DNA of 64,000 nt from Methylocystis parvus OBBP (GCF_027571405.1 NZ_CP092969.1:1-64000); one strand, 5' to 3'. Positions 17,309 to 26,558 are shown, counted from the stretch's first letter. Notes: a model not told the origin generated them from the letters alone. Numbers and translations are program-made.

Positions 17309-18415
17309 ATGCGCCTTCTTGCGCGCCGAGAGTACGATCAGGCGGGCCTCTTCGGTCTTTTGCTTCTTTCCGCCTTTTCGCTGCTTCTGGCGGTCCTACC
17401 GCCAGTAACGCCAAAGCGCGCGCCGAAGGAAGCAGCATTGCATCTCACCGACATGGCGGGCGGCGAGCACGGCTTCGCCGATCCTCCGAAACGCGTCGTC
17501 ATGACTGCCAACGTGATGCCGACCTTTGCGACGCTCGCGCAAGGCGTGGATGAGTTGATCGGCGCCACCGAGTTCGCGCGTGGAAGCATGTCCAGTGGAC
17601 TGTTTCAACGGCTTTTTCCCGGAGTCAAGAAGCTGAACCGAGTCAGTGGAGATGGCAAACCGAGCTATGAGGAAATATTGCGTCTTCGGCCCGACGTTGT
17701 CGTTGGTTGGGCCTACCAGGCGGATGCCTTCGGTGCCGCTACGTATCCAGATTTCATTCGTCTCAACACTCGGCCCCAAACGGAACTCTGGAAGCTGCTC
17801 ACTAATCTGACGGGCCAGGATGAAAGATCGCGGCGGCTGCTTGAAAGCCATAGGACGAATGTTTCCGCTCTGTCGCAGCGCCGCTCGCACACAGCAGGAA
17901 AAGCCATGAGCGTGATGATACTCAGGGCAACCGCGAGCTATCAACGGATTATCGGGCGCACCCACTATCTCAATGAGCGGTTTGAGGCAGCAGGAGCAGC
18001 CAATGTCGTGCGCGCCAATGTCGCAAGCTGGTTCTCGATGGAGAGCGTCGCGGCGCTCGATCCCGACGTCATACTGATCGACGGGGATGTCGACGAGCCG
18101 ATCACAATTCAGAGCCTGAGAGCGGAACCAGTCTGGCGGATGATCCGGGCGGTTCGCGAGGGCAAGGTCTATCGCAAACCGAATTGGCCCATTTTCCTTG
18201 ACCCTGTGTTTGATCCACTGGTCATTGAATGGCTGCAAGAGGTCCTCCATCCCGAGCTCGAAGTCAAACTACGCGACGCCTTCAAATCCGTTTATATCGA
18301 GACATATGGCTATTGGCTGACTGAGGACGAAGTCGACGAACTCCTCGCGATAGCCGCCAATCGCACATCCTATGGCTATGAGCGCTTCGCCGCGAGCGGC
18401 GATCCGTCACAGTGA
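17309..18415 (+). CDS. Iron-siderophore/cobalamin-type ABC substrate-binding protein
   Basis: The start ATG at 17309 has the ribosome site AAAGGA 8 bases upstream, whereas the longer open frame would run back into the receptor gene. Residues 13-33 form an N-terminal hydrophobic segment without a lipobox Cys, so the protein is a secreted or membrane-anchored periplasmic binder. The fold is the class III FecB/BtuF type: DPPKRVVMTANVMPTFATLA, PSYEEILRLRPDVVVGW, ESVAALDPDVILIDGD, and a helix-rich C-terminal lobe. It should deliver the ligand to the FecCD-type permease downstream. Confidence 0.85.
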   Translation: MRLLARREYDQAGLFGLLLLSAFSLLLAVLPPVTPKRAPKEAALHLTDMAGGEHGFADPPKRVVMTANVMPTFATLAQGVDELIGATEFARGSMSSGLFQRLFPGVKKLNRVSGDGKPSYEEILRLRPDVVVGWAYQADAFGAATYPDFIRLNTRPQTELWKLLTNLTGQDERSRRLLESHRTNVSALSQRRSHTAGKAMSVMILRATASYQRIIGRTHYLNERFEAAGAANVVRANVASWFSMESVAALDPDVILIDGDVDEPITIQSLRAEPVWRMIRAVREGKVYRKPNWPIFLDPVFDPLVIEWLQEVLHPELEVKLRDAFKSVYIETYGYWLTEDEVDELLAIAANRTSYGYERFAASGDPSQ

Positions 18416-18491
18416 GTTGGGAGTCCGCCCGCGTCGCGTTCAATTCAAGTTCCGATCACGAAGTTTCGGATGCTGAAAGGAAATCCGGTCA

Positions 18492-19505
18492 ATGGAATTG
18501 TTGGAAGACGTCAAGCTGCTATGGGGCGTCGACGACTGGACGCCGGAGCGATATCTGCGGATCAATTCCGGCGTCGAGATTAAAAAGGCGAGCCAGTTTG
18601 ATCTCCTGGCGCCTCTGGCGGGCCGAAACTGGCGAAACGTGACGCGCGAGACTCCGCAAACCGATCTTTATGGGCGATATCAGCCCAAAGACGATTGGCG
18701 GCAATTGACAGATAAGGAGTTGTGCTGTCTCGTTGGCGACGCCGATCGTGAAGCGCTGCAAGGCGCCGTACAAATCTGCCGATTGCCGGATGCGCTTTTC
18801 AAGCTCGCGCGTCTTCGTATCGAGAGCGAGGTCGCAACCGGTCGAAACACGACAGTCGCGAGGACCGGAGCGACGGAACTCCGTGAGCCAGCCTTGAGCG
18901 ATATCAAGAACGCCGTCCAGGATTGGATTTTCGCCGAGCTTTGTAAAACGCATCCAATTGGTTTCAGATCATTCGTGCGGATCAATCCTCCCGGCCGGAA
19001 TTCATCGACGGGCTTCCGATCGCGCGGCTGGAACGGGCTCCATATCGACCATTGGGGCGGTAATGTCTGGCTTCAAATGAGACGGAGCTATAACGGGTCT
19101 CGTTTCATCTTTAATTTAGGCGATGAGGTCCGGCATTTCATCTTTATCAACTTAAAGCTTTGCGCGATCGCCACGCGCCATTCCGACTGCGTGCCAAAGG
19201 ATGTCCACGCCATGCTTATGGACCGCGACTGCCCCATGCAAGGCTTGATGGCCAACGCCTTCATGGAAGCCTACCCCGATTATCCCGTGGCGCGGGTGAG
19301 CATTCCTCCCGGTTTTGGCTATATCGCCGCCACAACCGAAATCCTTCATGATGGATATTTGGCGGGGAAGGAAAAAAGCGATATCGCGCTGCTGGTGCAG
19401 CATGAAATTCCCCGCGATGTGGCGGAGGCCGCCGGCTGCGCGGTCGCTCCATTGACCTATCGCGATTCCTGGCGGGACCGATGTCAAAGGAGCGTTCACG
19501 CTTGA
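18492..19505 (+). CDS. Unknown cytosolic protein with HxD motif, uptake cluster
   Basis: I do not recognise this 337-residue protein. No signal peptide or membrane segment is visible. The central GWNGLHIDHWGGNVWLQMRR has an H-x-D pair. A distal His follows in PPGFGYIAATTEILHDGYL, with basic residues soon after. That arrangement resembles the H-x-D...H facial triad of 2-oxoglutarate/Fe(II) oxygenases, but the spacing and the missing classical Arg leave this open. The second half is Cys-rich (LKLCAI, HSDCVPKD, DRDCPMQ). It sits between the binding-protein and permease genes and overlaps the latter, so it belongs to the transport operon. It might modify or release metal from the imported ligand. 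Confidence 0.6.
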   Translation: MELLEDVKLLWGVDDWTPERYLRINSGVEIKKASQFDLLAPLAGRNWRNVTRETPQTDLYGRYQPKDDWRQLTDKELCCLVGDADREALQGAVQICRLPDALFKLARLRIESEVATGRNTTVARTGATELREPALSDIKNAVQDWIFAELCKTHPIGFRSFVRINPPGRNSSTGFRSRGWNGLHIDHWGGNVWLQMRRSYNGSRFIFNLGDEVRHFIFINLKLCAIATRHSDCVPKDVHAMLMDRDCPMQGLMANAFMEAYPDYPVARVSIPPGFGYIAATTEILHDGYLAGKEKSDIALLVQHEIPRDVAEAAGCAVAPLTYRDSWRDRCQRSVHA

Positions 19506-20617
19506 GCGCTCAACATGATCCGACCAATAGGGTCTCTCAAGTGGATTATGGCGCAGCGGGTCAGACAATCAGGCACGATGGTGTCGAGTCGAACCGTCAT
19601 CGCGTCCGGGACGCGCTGCCGATTCTCCTCTTCGTTCTTCTCATCCTGCTGATGCTCTTCTCGCTCACGCTCGGGCGCTATCCCGTGCCGTTCGGCGAGG
19701 TCGCGCGCATCGTGTTCACGACCTTTCCGATCAACGCCGTCGGCGACTATGAAAACGCGCCCTGGGTCGTCGTCGAGATCGTGCGCATGCCGCGCATTCT
19801 GCTGGTGACGCTCTGCGGCATGGGGCTCGCCATGTCCGGCGCCGCCATGCAGGGCGTCTTCCGCAATCCGCTCGTCGGGCCGGAGATCGCCGGCGTCTCG
19901 TCGGGCGCGGCGCTCGGCGGCGTCGCCGCCATCATGCTGTCCTGGCCGGCGCTCGGCGTCGTAGGGCTCGCCTTCGGCTCCGGCCTCGCGGCCCTCGTCG
20001 CCGCTTTCGGCTTGGCGCGGATCGCCGGACGCGCGAGCACGCTGGCGCTCGTCCTCTCCGGCGTCATCGTCGGCGGCTTTTGCGGCGCGCTCGTCGGCCT
20101 GTTGCAGACGCTCGCCGATCCGATGGTGAAGCTGCCCTCCATCGTCTATTGGCTGCTCGGCAGCTTCGCTGGCGCGACCTATGAGAAGGTGGCGATCGTC
20201 GCGGCCGTGACGCTCGTCGCCGGGACGCTGCTCCTTGCGCTGCGCTGGCGCATCAATCTGCTCTCGCTCGGCGAGACCGACGCCAGGGCGCTCGGCGTCA
20301 ATGTCGAGCTGTTGCGCTGGAGCCTGATGGGCCTCGTCGCCGTCCTGGTCGCGGCGCAGGTCTCGGTCAGCGGCGGCGTCGGCTGGGTTGGCCTCATCGT
20401 CCCGCATCTCGCCCGCATGCTGGTCGGGCCGGAGCATACAAGGCTCCTGCCGACGTCGGCCTTTCTCGGCGGCATCTATCTCCTCGCCATGGACGACATC
20501 GCCAGAAGCCTCACCGAGCAGGAAATCCCGATCGGCCTGCTCACCAGCGTCGTCGGCACGCCGATCTTCGCCTTTCTGTTCTGGAAGACGCAATCGAAAG
20601 GCTGGGCGCGTGAGTGA
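19502..20617 (+). CDS. FecCD-family ABC permease
   Basis: The permease has about ten transmembrane helices of the FecCD/BtuC family, with RMPRILLVTLCGMGLAMSGA, GPEIAGVSSGAALGGVAA, LSLGETDARALGVNVELLR and WVGLIVPHLARMLVGPEH. These are diagnostic for siderophore, heme and cobalamin importers. I favour the TTG start at 19502, because AAAGGAG lies 10 bases upstream and TTGA overlaps the preceding stop. An ATG at 19481 would add seven residues with poorer support. It forms a homodimeric channel with the next gene's ATPase. Confidence 0.88.
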   Translation: MSAQHDPTNRVSQVDYGAAGQTIRHDGVESNRHRVRDALPILLFVLLILLMLFSLTLGRYPVPFGEVARIVFTTFPINAVGDYENAPWVVVEIVRMPRILLVTLCGMGLAMSGAAMQGVFRNPLVGPEIAGVSSGAALGGVAAIMLSWPALGVVGLAFGSGLAALVAAFGLARIAGRASTLALVLSGVIVGGFCGALVGLLQTLADPMVKLPSIVYWLLGSFAGATYEKVAIVAAVTLVAGTLLLALRWRINLLSLGETDARALGVNVELLRWSLMGLVAVLVAAQVSVSGGVGWVGLIVPHLARMLVGPEHTRLLPTSAFLGGIYLLAMDDIARSLTEQEIPIGLLTSVVGTPIFAFLFWKTQSKGWARE

Positions 20618-21428
20618 GCCCGCGATCTCGTTCGTGGACCTGGGCTTTTATTACCGCCCGGGCCATTTCGTGCTGCGCCATCTCGACGCCGTCGTTCCGC
20701 GCGGGACGGTCTTCACCATCCTCGGGCCGAACGGGCGCGGCAAGACGACTCTCCTGCATCTCCTGATCGGCGCGCTGACGCCCCGCGAGGGCGCGCTGAA
20801 AGTGACGGGGCGCGTGGCTTTCGTGCCGCAGCTCTTTCAGGTGAGCTTCGACTACACGGCGCTCGACATGGCGCTGATGGGTCGCGCCAGACGCATCGGC
20901 CTCTTCTCGCAGCCGACGAAAGAGGATGAGGCGGCGGCGCTCGCCGCGCTCAATCGTCTCGGCGTGGCGGATCTGGCGGACCGGCCGTTTCACGAGCTCT
21001 CCGGCGGCCAGCGCCAGCTCGTGATCTTCGCCCGCGCGCTGGTCGCCGAGGCGGAGATACTCGTCCTCGACGAGCCGACCTCGGCGCTCGATCTCGAGAA
21101 CCAGTCGCTCGTCCTCGATCATATCCGCGCTTTCGCGCGCGAGGACGGGTTGACGGTGGCGATGACCACGCATCATCCCCATCATGCGCTCGCTGTGTCG
21201 GATATCGCCTTACTGATGCGCGGCGAAGGCGATTACGTCACGGGATCGGCCGATGAGATTCTTTCCGAGGACAATCTCACCTCGCTCTATGGCGTGCCGC
21301 TGAAGCGCATCTCCTATGAGCATGAAGGAGCGCGACAAGAAACGATCGCGCCGGTCATGATCGCGCCTCGGCCGCGCCAAGGCCGGCCCGGCGACATTCC
21401 TGAGAAGATCGGAGGGACGATCCGATGA
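20610..21428 (+). CDS. FecE-type ABC transporter ATPase
   Basis: It starts at a GTG at 20610, overlapping the permease by 8 bases. All ABC motifs are present: Walker A GPNGRGKTT, Q-loop VPQLF, signature LSGGQRQ, Walker B ILVLDEPTSALD and a switch His in MTTHHPHHA. It energises import of the metal complex through the FecCD permease. An open frame reaches upstream to 20388, but that part overlaps the permease and is not protein-like. Confidence 0.9.
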   Translation: MSEPAISFVDLGFYYRPGHFVLRHLDAVVPRGTVFTILGPNGRGKTTLLHLLIGALTPREGALKVTGRVAFVPQLFQVSFDYTALDMALMGRARRIGLFSQPTKEDEAAALAALNRLGVADLADRPFHELSGGQRQLVIFARALVAEAEILVLDEPTSALDLENQSLVLDHIRAFAREDGLTVAMTTHHPHHALAVSDIALLMRGEGDYVTGSADEILSEDNLTSLYGVPLKRISYEHEGARQETIAPVMIAPRPRQGRPGDIPEKIGGTIR

Positions 21429-22399
21429 ACGCTCCCGCGACAGGGGAGACGCCGCCCGATCCGTCGCTCGGGTTATCGGCATCGGAGGCGCTCGACGCCT
21501 CAAATCCGCATGAGGAGCGGAAGGACGAGAACGTCGACCCCCAATATGAGGTAAGGCCCCCCTGGCTGCGGCCGGCGGCGACGACCGTCGTGACCGGCCT
21601 GCATGTGGCGGCGCTCGCCGCCTTCATGGTCTTCGCCGCCATCGAGACGACGCCGCTCGACGAAATACATGTCGAGATCGTGCCTCAGGGCGAAACGGTC
21701 ACCGAAACCAGCAGCGAACCGACGCCGGAGGCGGCCCCGGTCGCCAGCGACGATCCGGCGCTCGCGGCGTCGCCCGATCCGGCGATCCACGAAGACCCTG
21801 ACGTCTCCATACCCTTGGAGAAGACGACGCCGATCGCGACGGCGAGCGAGCTCGCCGCGCCGCTCCCCAAGATCCAGTCTCCCGATGCGCCGCAGCTCGC
21901 AGTGGCGCGGCCCCGGCCGGAGAATATGGAGAAAAGCTGGCGTCAGGAGGAAGAGCGCAAGCGGAAGAAACGCCAGCTCGAGGAAGCCCGTCGCCAGGCG
22001 GCGCTGCGGGCGGCGAAGAAATGGGAGAAGGCTCGGGCGCGCCAGCAGGCGGCGCATGCGCAGATCGGCGCCGCCGCCGTCCGCGCGGGCGTGCGCGAGG
22101 GCTCCGGCGACGCGCCACGCATGTCGAATGCGGCTTACGCCGCGCTGGTCTCGGCGGAAATCAATCGGCACAAGCATTATCCCCCAAGCGCGCGTCAGTC
22201 CGGCTCGACGGGTTCGGTCAGCGTCGTGTTCTCGATCGGCCCCTCAGGCGCGATCACGGGGCACTCGATCACCCGCTCGTCGGGCGACAGCGCGATCGAT
22301 GCGGCCGTGCATCAGATGATGGCGGCGTCTCATCCCCCGCCGCCGCCGGGCGGACATTTCCACGGCAGCGTCACCATCTCGTTCGGTTTGGCGAGATGA
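21425..22399 (+). CDS. TonB energy transducer
   Basis: The 324-residue protein has one N-terminal transmembrane helix (about 53-75), a Pro/Glu-rich periplasmic stretch, and a charged, alanine-rich helical linker (about 175-215). The C-terminal TonB domain follows: YAALVSAEINRHKHYPPSARQ, then GSVSVVFSIGPSGAITGHSITRSSGD. It would couple the proton-motive force to the TonB-dependent receptor of this cluster. No exbB or exbD accompanies it, so it must borrow ExbBD from elsewhere. The start overlaps the ATPase stop (ATGA). Confidence 0.88.
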   Translation: MNAPATGETPPDPSLGLSASEALDASNPHEERKDENVDPQYEVRPPWLRPAATTVVTGLHVAALAAFMVFAAIETTPLDEIHVEIVPQGETVTETSSEPTPEAAPVASDDPALAASPDPAIHEDPDVSIPLEKTTPIATASELAAPLPKIQSPDAPQLAVARPRPENMEKSWRQEEERKRKKRQLEEARRQAALRAAKKWEKARARQQAAHAQIGAAAVRAGVREGSGDAPRMSNAAYAALVSAEINRHKHYPPSARQSGSTGSVSVVFSIGPSGAITGHSITRSSGDSAIDAAVHQMMAASHPPPPPGGHFHGSVTISFGLAR

Positions 22400-22480
22400 T
22401 GCGTGACGCCCCATTTGTCCTGGTTTTTCGAGAAACATTCGAAATTCGGCAAGGACGCAAACGATTGACGAGATGCGGAC

Positions 22481-23449
22481 ATGGGCGTTGCGTTTCATAG
22501 CGTCCGGAGAGGAAGCTGCCGCAATTCGTCGTCGGGATTAGACCCGCTCGACAGCTTCGTCTCGGTCTCGCAGGCGCTCGTCGTCGCCGATCATGGAAGC
22601 ATCAGTCGCGCCGCCCAGATTCTCGGCGTTCGCCAGTCCGCTGTCAGCCGACGCATTCAGGCGCTCGAAGACGATCTCGGCGTCTCGCTGTTCGAACGTC
22701 ATTCGAACGGCGTTCGGCTGACGAACGCCGGCAAGCGCTTTTTCGAGCTCGTCCGAACCGCCTTCGCCGACATGGATTACGCTTTCGCGAATGCGGCGGC
22801 GGCGGGACGCGGCGTCGAGGGCCTGATCTGCGTCGGCGTTCTGCCGTCGATATTTCCGGGCTTCCTGAGCCGCCTTGTCGGCGCCTTCCACGAGGCGCAG
22901 CCGGGCATCGCGTTCGAATGCGTCGAAGAGGCTCCGGAGAAACTGATTTCCCGCATTATGGATCGGCGTCTCGACGTCGCCTTCATGGTCGCTGGCGCGA
23001 CCGTGAAGGGTTGCGATACCGAAATCCTGTGGAGCTCCGACGTCTGCATCGCCTTGTCCGCCGGCCACCCCCTTTCAGGCTGTGAATCGATCGACTGGGA
23101 GTTGTTGAAAGACGCACATTTCATTTTTGGCCGGGAAGCGACGGCCGCGGGATATGATCGACATGCGAGCGAGAGATTGTCGACGATCGGCGCCCGCTTG
23201 TCGTCGGCGAGATACGATCTTTCTCAGGAGTCTGTTATGCAATTCGTCGCGCTGGACTTCGGCTTCAGCCTGTTGAACGACTCGTCGACCGGAATCTCCT
23301 ATCCCGGCGTGGTGTTCCGACCTCTCGCTGGCGACAACAAATTATCCTATAGCGCCGTCTGGCTTCCCGGCAATGACAACCCCGCCTTGCGCCGTTTTCT
23401 CAGTCTGGCGCGCTCGATGTCGGCGGAGACTCGCCCGCCGAAAGCGTAG
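22481..23449 (+). CDS. LysR-family transcriptional regulator
   Basis: The 322-residue protein has an N-terminal winged helix-turn-helix: LDSFVSVSQALVVADHGSIS, RAAQILGVRQSAVSRRIQ, LEDDLGVSLFERHSNGVRLT. A LysR effector domain follows. About 20 extra residues precede the helix-turn-helix, so a start slightly downstream is possible. It is the last gene of the uptake cluster in the same direction and may regulate it or an unrelated target. Its 3' end overlaps the convergent DUF2274 gene by about 50 bp, so the cargo and the transfer module abut with no spacer. Confidence 0.82.
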   Translation: MGVAFHSVRRGSCRNSSSGLDPLDSFVSVSQALVVADHGSISRAAQILGVRQSAVSRRIQALEDDLGVSLFERHSNGVRLTNAGKRFFELVRTAFADMDYAFANAAAAGRGVEGLICVGVLPSIFPGFLSRLVGAFHEAQPGIAFECVEEAPEKLISRIMDRRLDVAFMVAGATVKGCDTEILWSSDVCIALSAGHPLSGCESIDWELLKDAHFIFGREATAAGYDRHASERLSTIGARLSSARYDLSQESVMQFVALDFGFSLLNDSSTGISYPGVVFRPLAGDNKLSYSAVWLPGNDNPALRRFLSLARSMSAETRPPKA

Positions 23450-23669
23450 CGTTCCTGCGCGAGCCTCTCGCCTTCGCGAATCCACGGTCGCCCGCGATGA
23501 ATTTCTCCAACATGGGTGCGATGAGTTTTGCCGGTTCGACCGCCTTGCCGGATTCGCTTGCCAGAATTTCCGCATAGGCGGCGAGATCACGATGCAAGGC
23601 GGCCGGCAGCGAGATGGTGAGCCTGACGGGCTTCTCGTCATCGACAGACGTCAGTTTCAGCTTGGTCAT
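23400..23669 (-). CDS. DUF2274 family protein of the trb operon
   Basis: The 89-residue protein MTKLKLTSVDDEKPVRLTIS, followed by LPAALHRDLAAYAEIL, matches DUF2274, a small protein regularly found after trbI in Trb operons of ICEs. Its ribbon-helix-helix-like character suggests DNA binding. The ATG at 23669 overlaps the trbI stop by 4 bases. Confidence 0.75.
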   Translation of the reverse strand: MTKLKLTSVDDEKPVRLTISLPAALHRDLAAYAEILASESGKAVEPAKLIAPMLEKFIAGDRGFAKARGSRRNATLSAGESPPTSSAPD

Positions 23670-24880
23670 GGATCGACTCCCGTGGCGGCGACTTCTGCAA
23701 CCTCGGGATATTGCGCGAGGACAAGGTCGCGCGTGAGAATGACGCGAACCGGAAAGCCGGGACGGATGGTAAGCGTCGGCTGAATGTTGAGATTGCGGCC
23801 GACGATCTGCTGGCCGGTCTGATTGAGGCTCTGCGCGCCGCCGCGGCGCAGCGCCTGAATAAGAGCATTCTCGTCGCCGGTCGTCCCAAGCTGAGTTCCG
23901 ACTCCGAGAATGGTGGAGAGCGCGGCGGCGCCGGCGAGCCGCAACCAATGATGATCGACCTCGTCCTCGAGCCCCGAATAGCCGGCGGAGTCGGCTCCGG
24001 ATTGACGTTCGAGGACGATTGAATGGCCGTCAGGAAGGATGAGACGGCTCCAGACGAGCAGAACGCGTGACTGGCCGAAAGCGATCTGGGAGTCATAGAC
24101 GCCGATGAGCCTGGAGCCCTGCGGGATCAGCAGAAATTTCCCGGTTGGACTGTCGTAGACATTTTCCGTCACCTGAGCCGTGATCTGCCCGGGAAGATCG
24201 GAACGAATGCCTGTGACGAGCGCCGCCGGAATGACGGCGCCGGCTTGCAGGACATAGCGTGAGGCAGGCGCGGCCAGGCGATCGGAACTGACGGTGCGGC
24301 GATCGACGGGCGCATTGACGAAGGCGAGCTTGCGATCCTGCATGTTCTGGATGGCGCCGGGATCTATGGGCGCCGAGTCGGCCAAGGAGATGGAGCTTTG
24401 AGCGTTCGCCTCGTCCTTCAAGGATGGCGGCGCCGCGGTCGCTGTTGACGGCCGCTCGCGCACGCTGGTCGGCGCGAAGAGTTTGGCGGTGCGCGCGGCT
24501 TCGCGCTCCTGACCGGCGCGCTGTTCCTCGGGATCGACCGTGGATTGCGGATATTGTCCCTGCGCGGCGAGGATCGGGCGCCCGAGATCGCCCGGCAGCG
24601 GAGGGCCGAGCTTCGGGACGTTTCTTGGCAGACCCGCATAGTCACGCGGCAAGCCATCGAATCCGTCGGCCGTTGTTTTGGCGCCGGTGTTGTAAAGCTC
24701 GGGCGGCGGACCCGTGCGCGAATTTTCATGCAGCGCCCAGAGCGTCAGACCAAGAACACTCGCTGAGGAGACGCCCGCGAGCGCGATCAGCGCGCGGCGC
24801 GACAATCTCGTCACCTGCGGCCGTTCAGGCCGCAGGCGCAGCTCCTCGGCGACCTTCTTCTCTTGACCTGGCGCGCTCAT
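23666..24880 (-). CDS. trbI: TrbI, VirB10-like type IV secretion protein
   Basis: The 404-residue protein has a short cytoplasmic N-terminus, one membrane helix (ALIALAGVSSASVLGLTLWAL) and a Pro-rich periplasmic region. The VirB10/TrbI beta-barrel domain follows: YVLQAGAVIPAALVTGIRSD, KFLLIPQGSRLIGVYDSQ, HHWLRLAGAAALSTILGVG, and the C-terminal LTIRPGFPVRVILTRDLVL. It bridges the inner and outer membranes in the mating-pair channel. It overlaps trbG by 4 bases. Confidence 0.92.
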   Translation of the reverse strand: MSAPGQEKKVAEELRLRPERPQVTRLSRRALIALAGVSSASVLGLTLWALHENSRTGPPPELYNTGAKTTADGFDGLPRDYAGLPRNVPKLGPPLPGDLGRPILAAQGQYPQSTVDPEEQRAGQEREAARTAKLFAPTSVRERPSTATAAPPSLKDEANAQSSISLADSAPIDPGAIQNMQDRKLAFVNAPVDRRTVSSDRLAAPASRYVLQAGAVIPAALVTGIRSDLPGQITAQVTENVYDSPTGKFLLIPQGSRLIGVYDSQIAFGQSRVLLVWSRLILPDGHSIVLERQSGADSAGYSGLEDEVDHHWLRLAGAAALSTILGVGTQLGTTGDENALIQALRRGGAQSLNQTGQQIVGRNLNIQPTLTIRPGFPVRVILTRDLVLAQYPEVAEVAATGVDP

Positions 24881-25878
24881 ATGGCGGGCCGCCCGTCGCT
24901 GCGCATAATGCGAACGACTTTTTGGTCGTCGGCGCCAAAACGCAGTTCGGCGGCGGCGAAGAGCCGGTCAACGACCATATGATGGCCGCGCACGCGATAA
25001 TTGACGAGCTGGCTGTCGCCGGCGGCGCCGATGATAAAGAGTGGCGGCATTTCTCCCTGGGAAATTCCGCGCGGGAACTCGATATAGACTTTGCGGCCAT
25101 CATCGAAAGCCCGGAGCGGTCGCCAGGGCGCGGCGTCCCCCTCGATCGCATAGCGGAAATTGAGGCTGGCGAGATCGACGCCGGTGTCGATCGGCGCCCT
25201 TTCCTCGGTGACGGCGTTCCGGCGACGCAGCGCGATCAGCTCGTCTTGCGGATAGTGCCAGGAGACCGAGGCCATATAGGTCTTTTCGGTCGAGCGGAGC
25301 TCGAGATGATAGGTGCGCCGGTCGGTATTGACGACGAGATTGGTCATGAGGTCCGGCCGCGTCGGTTTGACCATGATGTGGATCTTTCTCGACGCGCCGG
25401 AGCCGCTCTCGGTGTCGCCGATGATCCAGCGCGCGGTGTCGCCGGCGGCGACGGGACCGGAGCCGACAAGCTGTTCGCCATCTTGCAAGGCGATGTCGGT
25501 GATTTGTCCGGGCGCGGCGTAGACCTGATAGAGCGCCCCGTCTGAGAAGGGATAGAGCTGGACGGCGTTGAGATAGCCGGCGCGGCGGGGCTGCACGCGC
25601 GCGGCGGCGTTCGCCTGTTCGATTCGCGCCTTGGGGTCGCGCGCCTCGGGCGTTTCCTTGCCGCCAGAGAGAGGCTTCAACTGGCCCGGCAACGGCAGGA
25701 GTTTTGGAATCTCGACAATCCTGACGGGCTTGGGCGGCTCGCTTTCGAGCAACGCCGGAGACGGTGGATCGTCATAGGCGATCTCCGGCGGCTTGAAGGT
25801 CGAACAGTTGCTGAGGGCGGTCGCGCTGAAAAGAAGAAGCGAGGTTCGGCGAAGACAACGAGAGGCAAGAGATGTCAT
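24877..25878 (-). CDS. trbG: TrbG, VirB9-like outer-membrane channel protein
   Basis: The 333-residue protein has a signal sequence with a possible lipobox (LSNCS), a Pro-rich stretch, and the VirB9/CagX core: YPFSDGALYQVYAAPGQITD, HLELRSTEKTYMASVSWHYP, FVIGADDQK-like blocks and a terminal VVRIMRSD. It forms the outer-membrane core with TrbI. The gene order trbF-trbG-trbI on the minus strand is canonical. Confidence 0.92.
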   Translation of the reverse strand: MTSLASRCLRRTSLLLFSATALSNCSTFKPPEIAYDDPPSPALLESEPPKPVRIVEIPKLLPLPGQLKPLSGGKETPEARDPKARIEQANAAARVQPRRAGYLNAVQLYPFSDGALYQVYAAPGQITDIALQDGEQLVGSGPVAAGDTARWIIGDTESGSGASRKIHIMVKPTRPDLMTNLVVNTDRRTYHLELRSTEKTYMASVSWHYPQDELIALRRRNAVTEERAPIDTGVDLASLNFRYAIEGDAAPWRPLRAFDDGRKVYIEFPRGISQGEMPPLFIIGAAGDSQLVNYRVRGHHMVVDRLFAAAELRFGADDQKVVRIMRSDGRPAI

Positions 25879-26558
25879 TGTCCGAGCTCCTTCGACCAGT
25901 TGATGGCGTGAATGAAAAGGCCGAGCGGATTCCTGCGCAGGCGCTCGGCGTCGCGCGGCGGCTGAACGACAATGGTCAGAATGGCGGTCCAGCGCTCGGT
26001 AGAGGCGAGGCTGGCGTTTTCATAGCGCCGCTCGGTCCAGGCGATGCGGAAGGAGTCGGCCGAAGCGCGGATGACGCTTGCGACCTCGACGGCGATCTGG
26101 ATCTGCCCGACTTTGGCGAAAGGATCATTGGCGCGGGCGTAGTCGTTCAGAGCCGCCGCGCCCTTGTAGGTCGTGAAGTCGTAAGATCTGAGCCAGTTCT
26201 GGCGGACCACGATCGGATCGGCGGGGATCGCACGCACATTCTCGATGAAGCGGGCGAGATGCCAGGCGATCTGCGGATCGGTCGGCCTGTAATCGGCGAC
26301 AGCCGGCGCGACGGCCTGCGCCTCGCCGAATTTATCGACCTGCACCACCCAGGGAACGACAGTTCCGCGTGCACCCTGCCAGACAAGGGCGGCGGCGAGA
26401 CCGCCGGCGAGAAAGAGGTTGCCGAAGGCGATCAAGCGCCAATTTTTCGCCTGCACGCGCGCCGAACCGATCCGTTCGTCCCAGATCTGGGCGGCTTTCT
26501 GATAGGGCGTTTCGGGTTCAGGCGTTCGCCCGTAGCGAATGGAGGATCGTTTGAACAT
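25875..26558 (-). CDS. trbF: TrbF, VirB8-like inner-membrane protein
   Basis: The 227-residue protein starts at the ATG at 26558 (MFKRSSIRYGRTPEPETPYQ), which abuts trbL. One membrane helix (LIAFGNLFLAGGLAAALVW) precedes a VirB8-type periplasmic domain, with WHLARFIENVRAIPADPIVV and SFRIAWTERRYENASL. A longer open frame upstream is only an overlap with trbL. It nucleates assembly of the secretion channel. Confidence 0.92.
   Translation of the reverse strand: MFKRSSIRYGRTPEPETPYQKAAQIWDERIGSARVQAKNWRLIAFGNLFLAGGLAAALVWQGARGTVVPWVVQVDKFGEAQAVAPAVADYRPTDPQIAWHLARFIENVRAIPADPIVVRQNWLRSYDFTTYKGAAALNDYARANDPFAKVGQIQIAVEVASVIRASADSFRIAWTERRYENASLASTERWTAILTIVVQPPRDAERLRRNPLGLFIHAINWSKELGQ

Noticed and set aside
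19496..20593. Long minus-strand frame opposite the FecCD permease
   Set aside because: Asp/Arg/Gln-rich translation typical of the antisense of a GC-rich membrane-protein gene.
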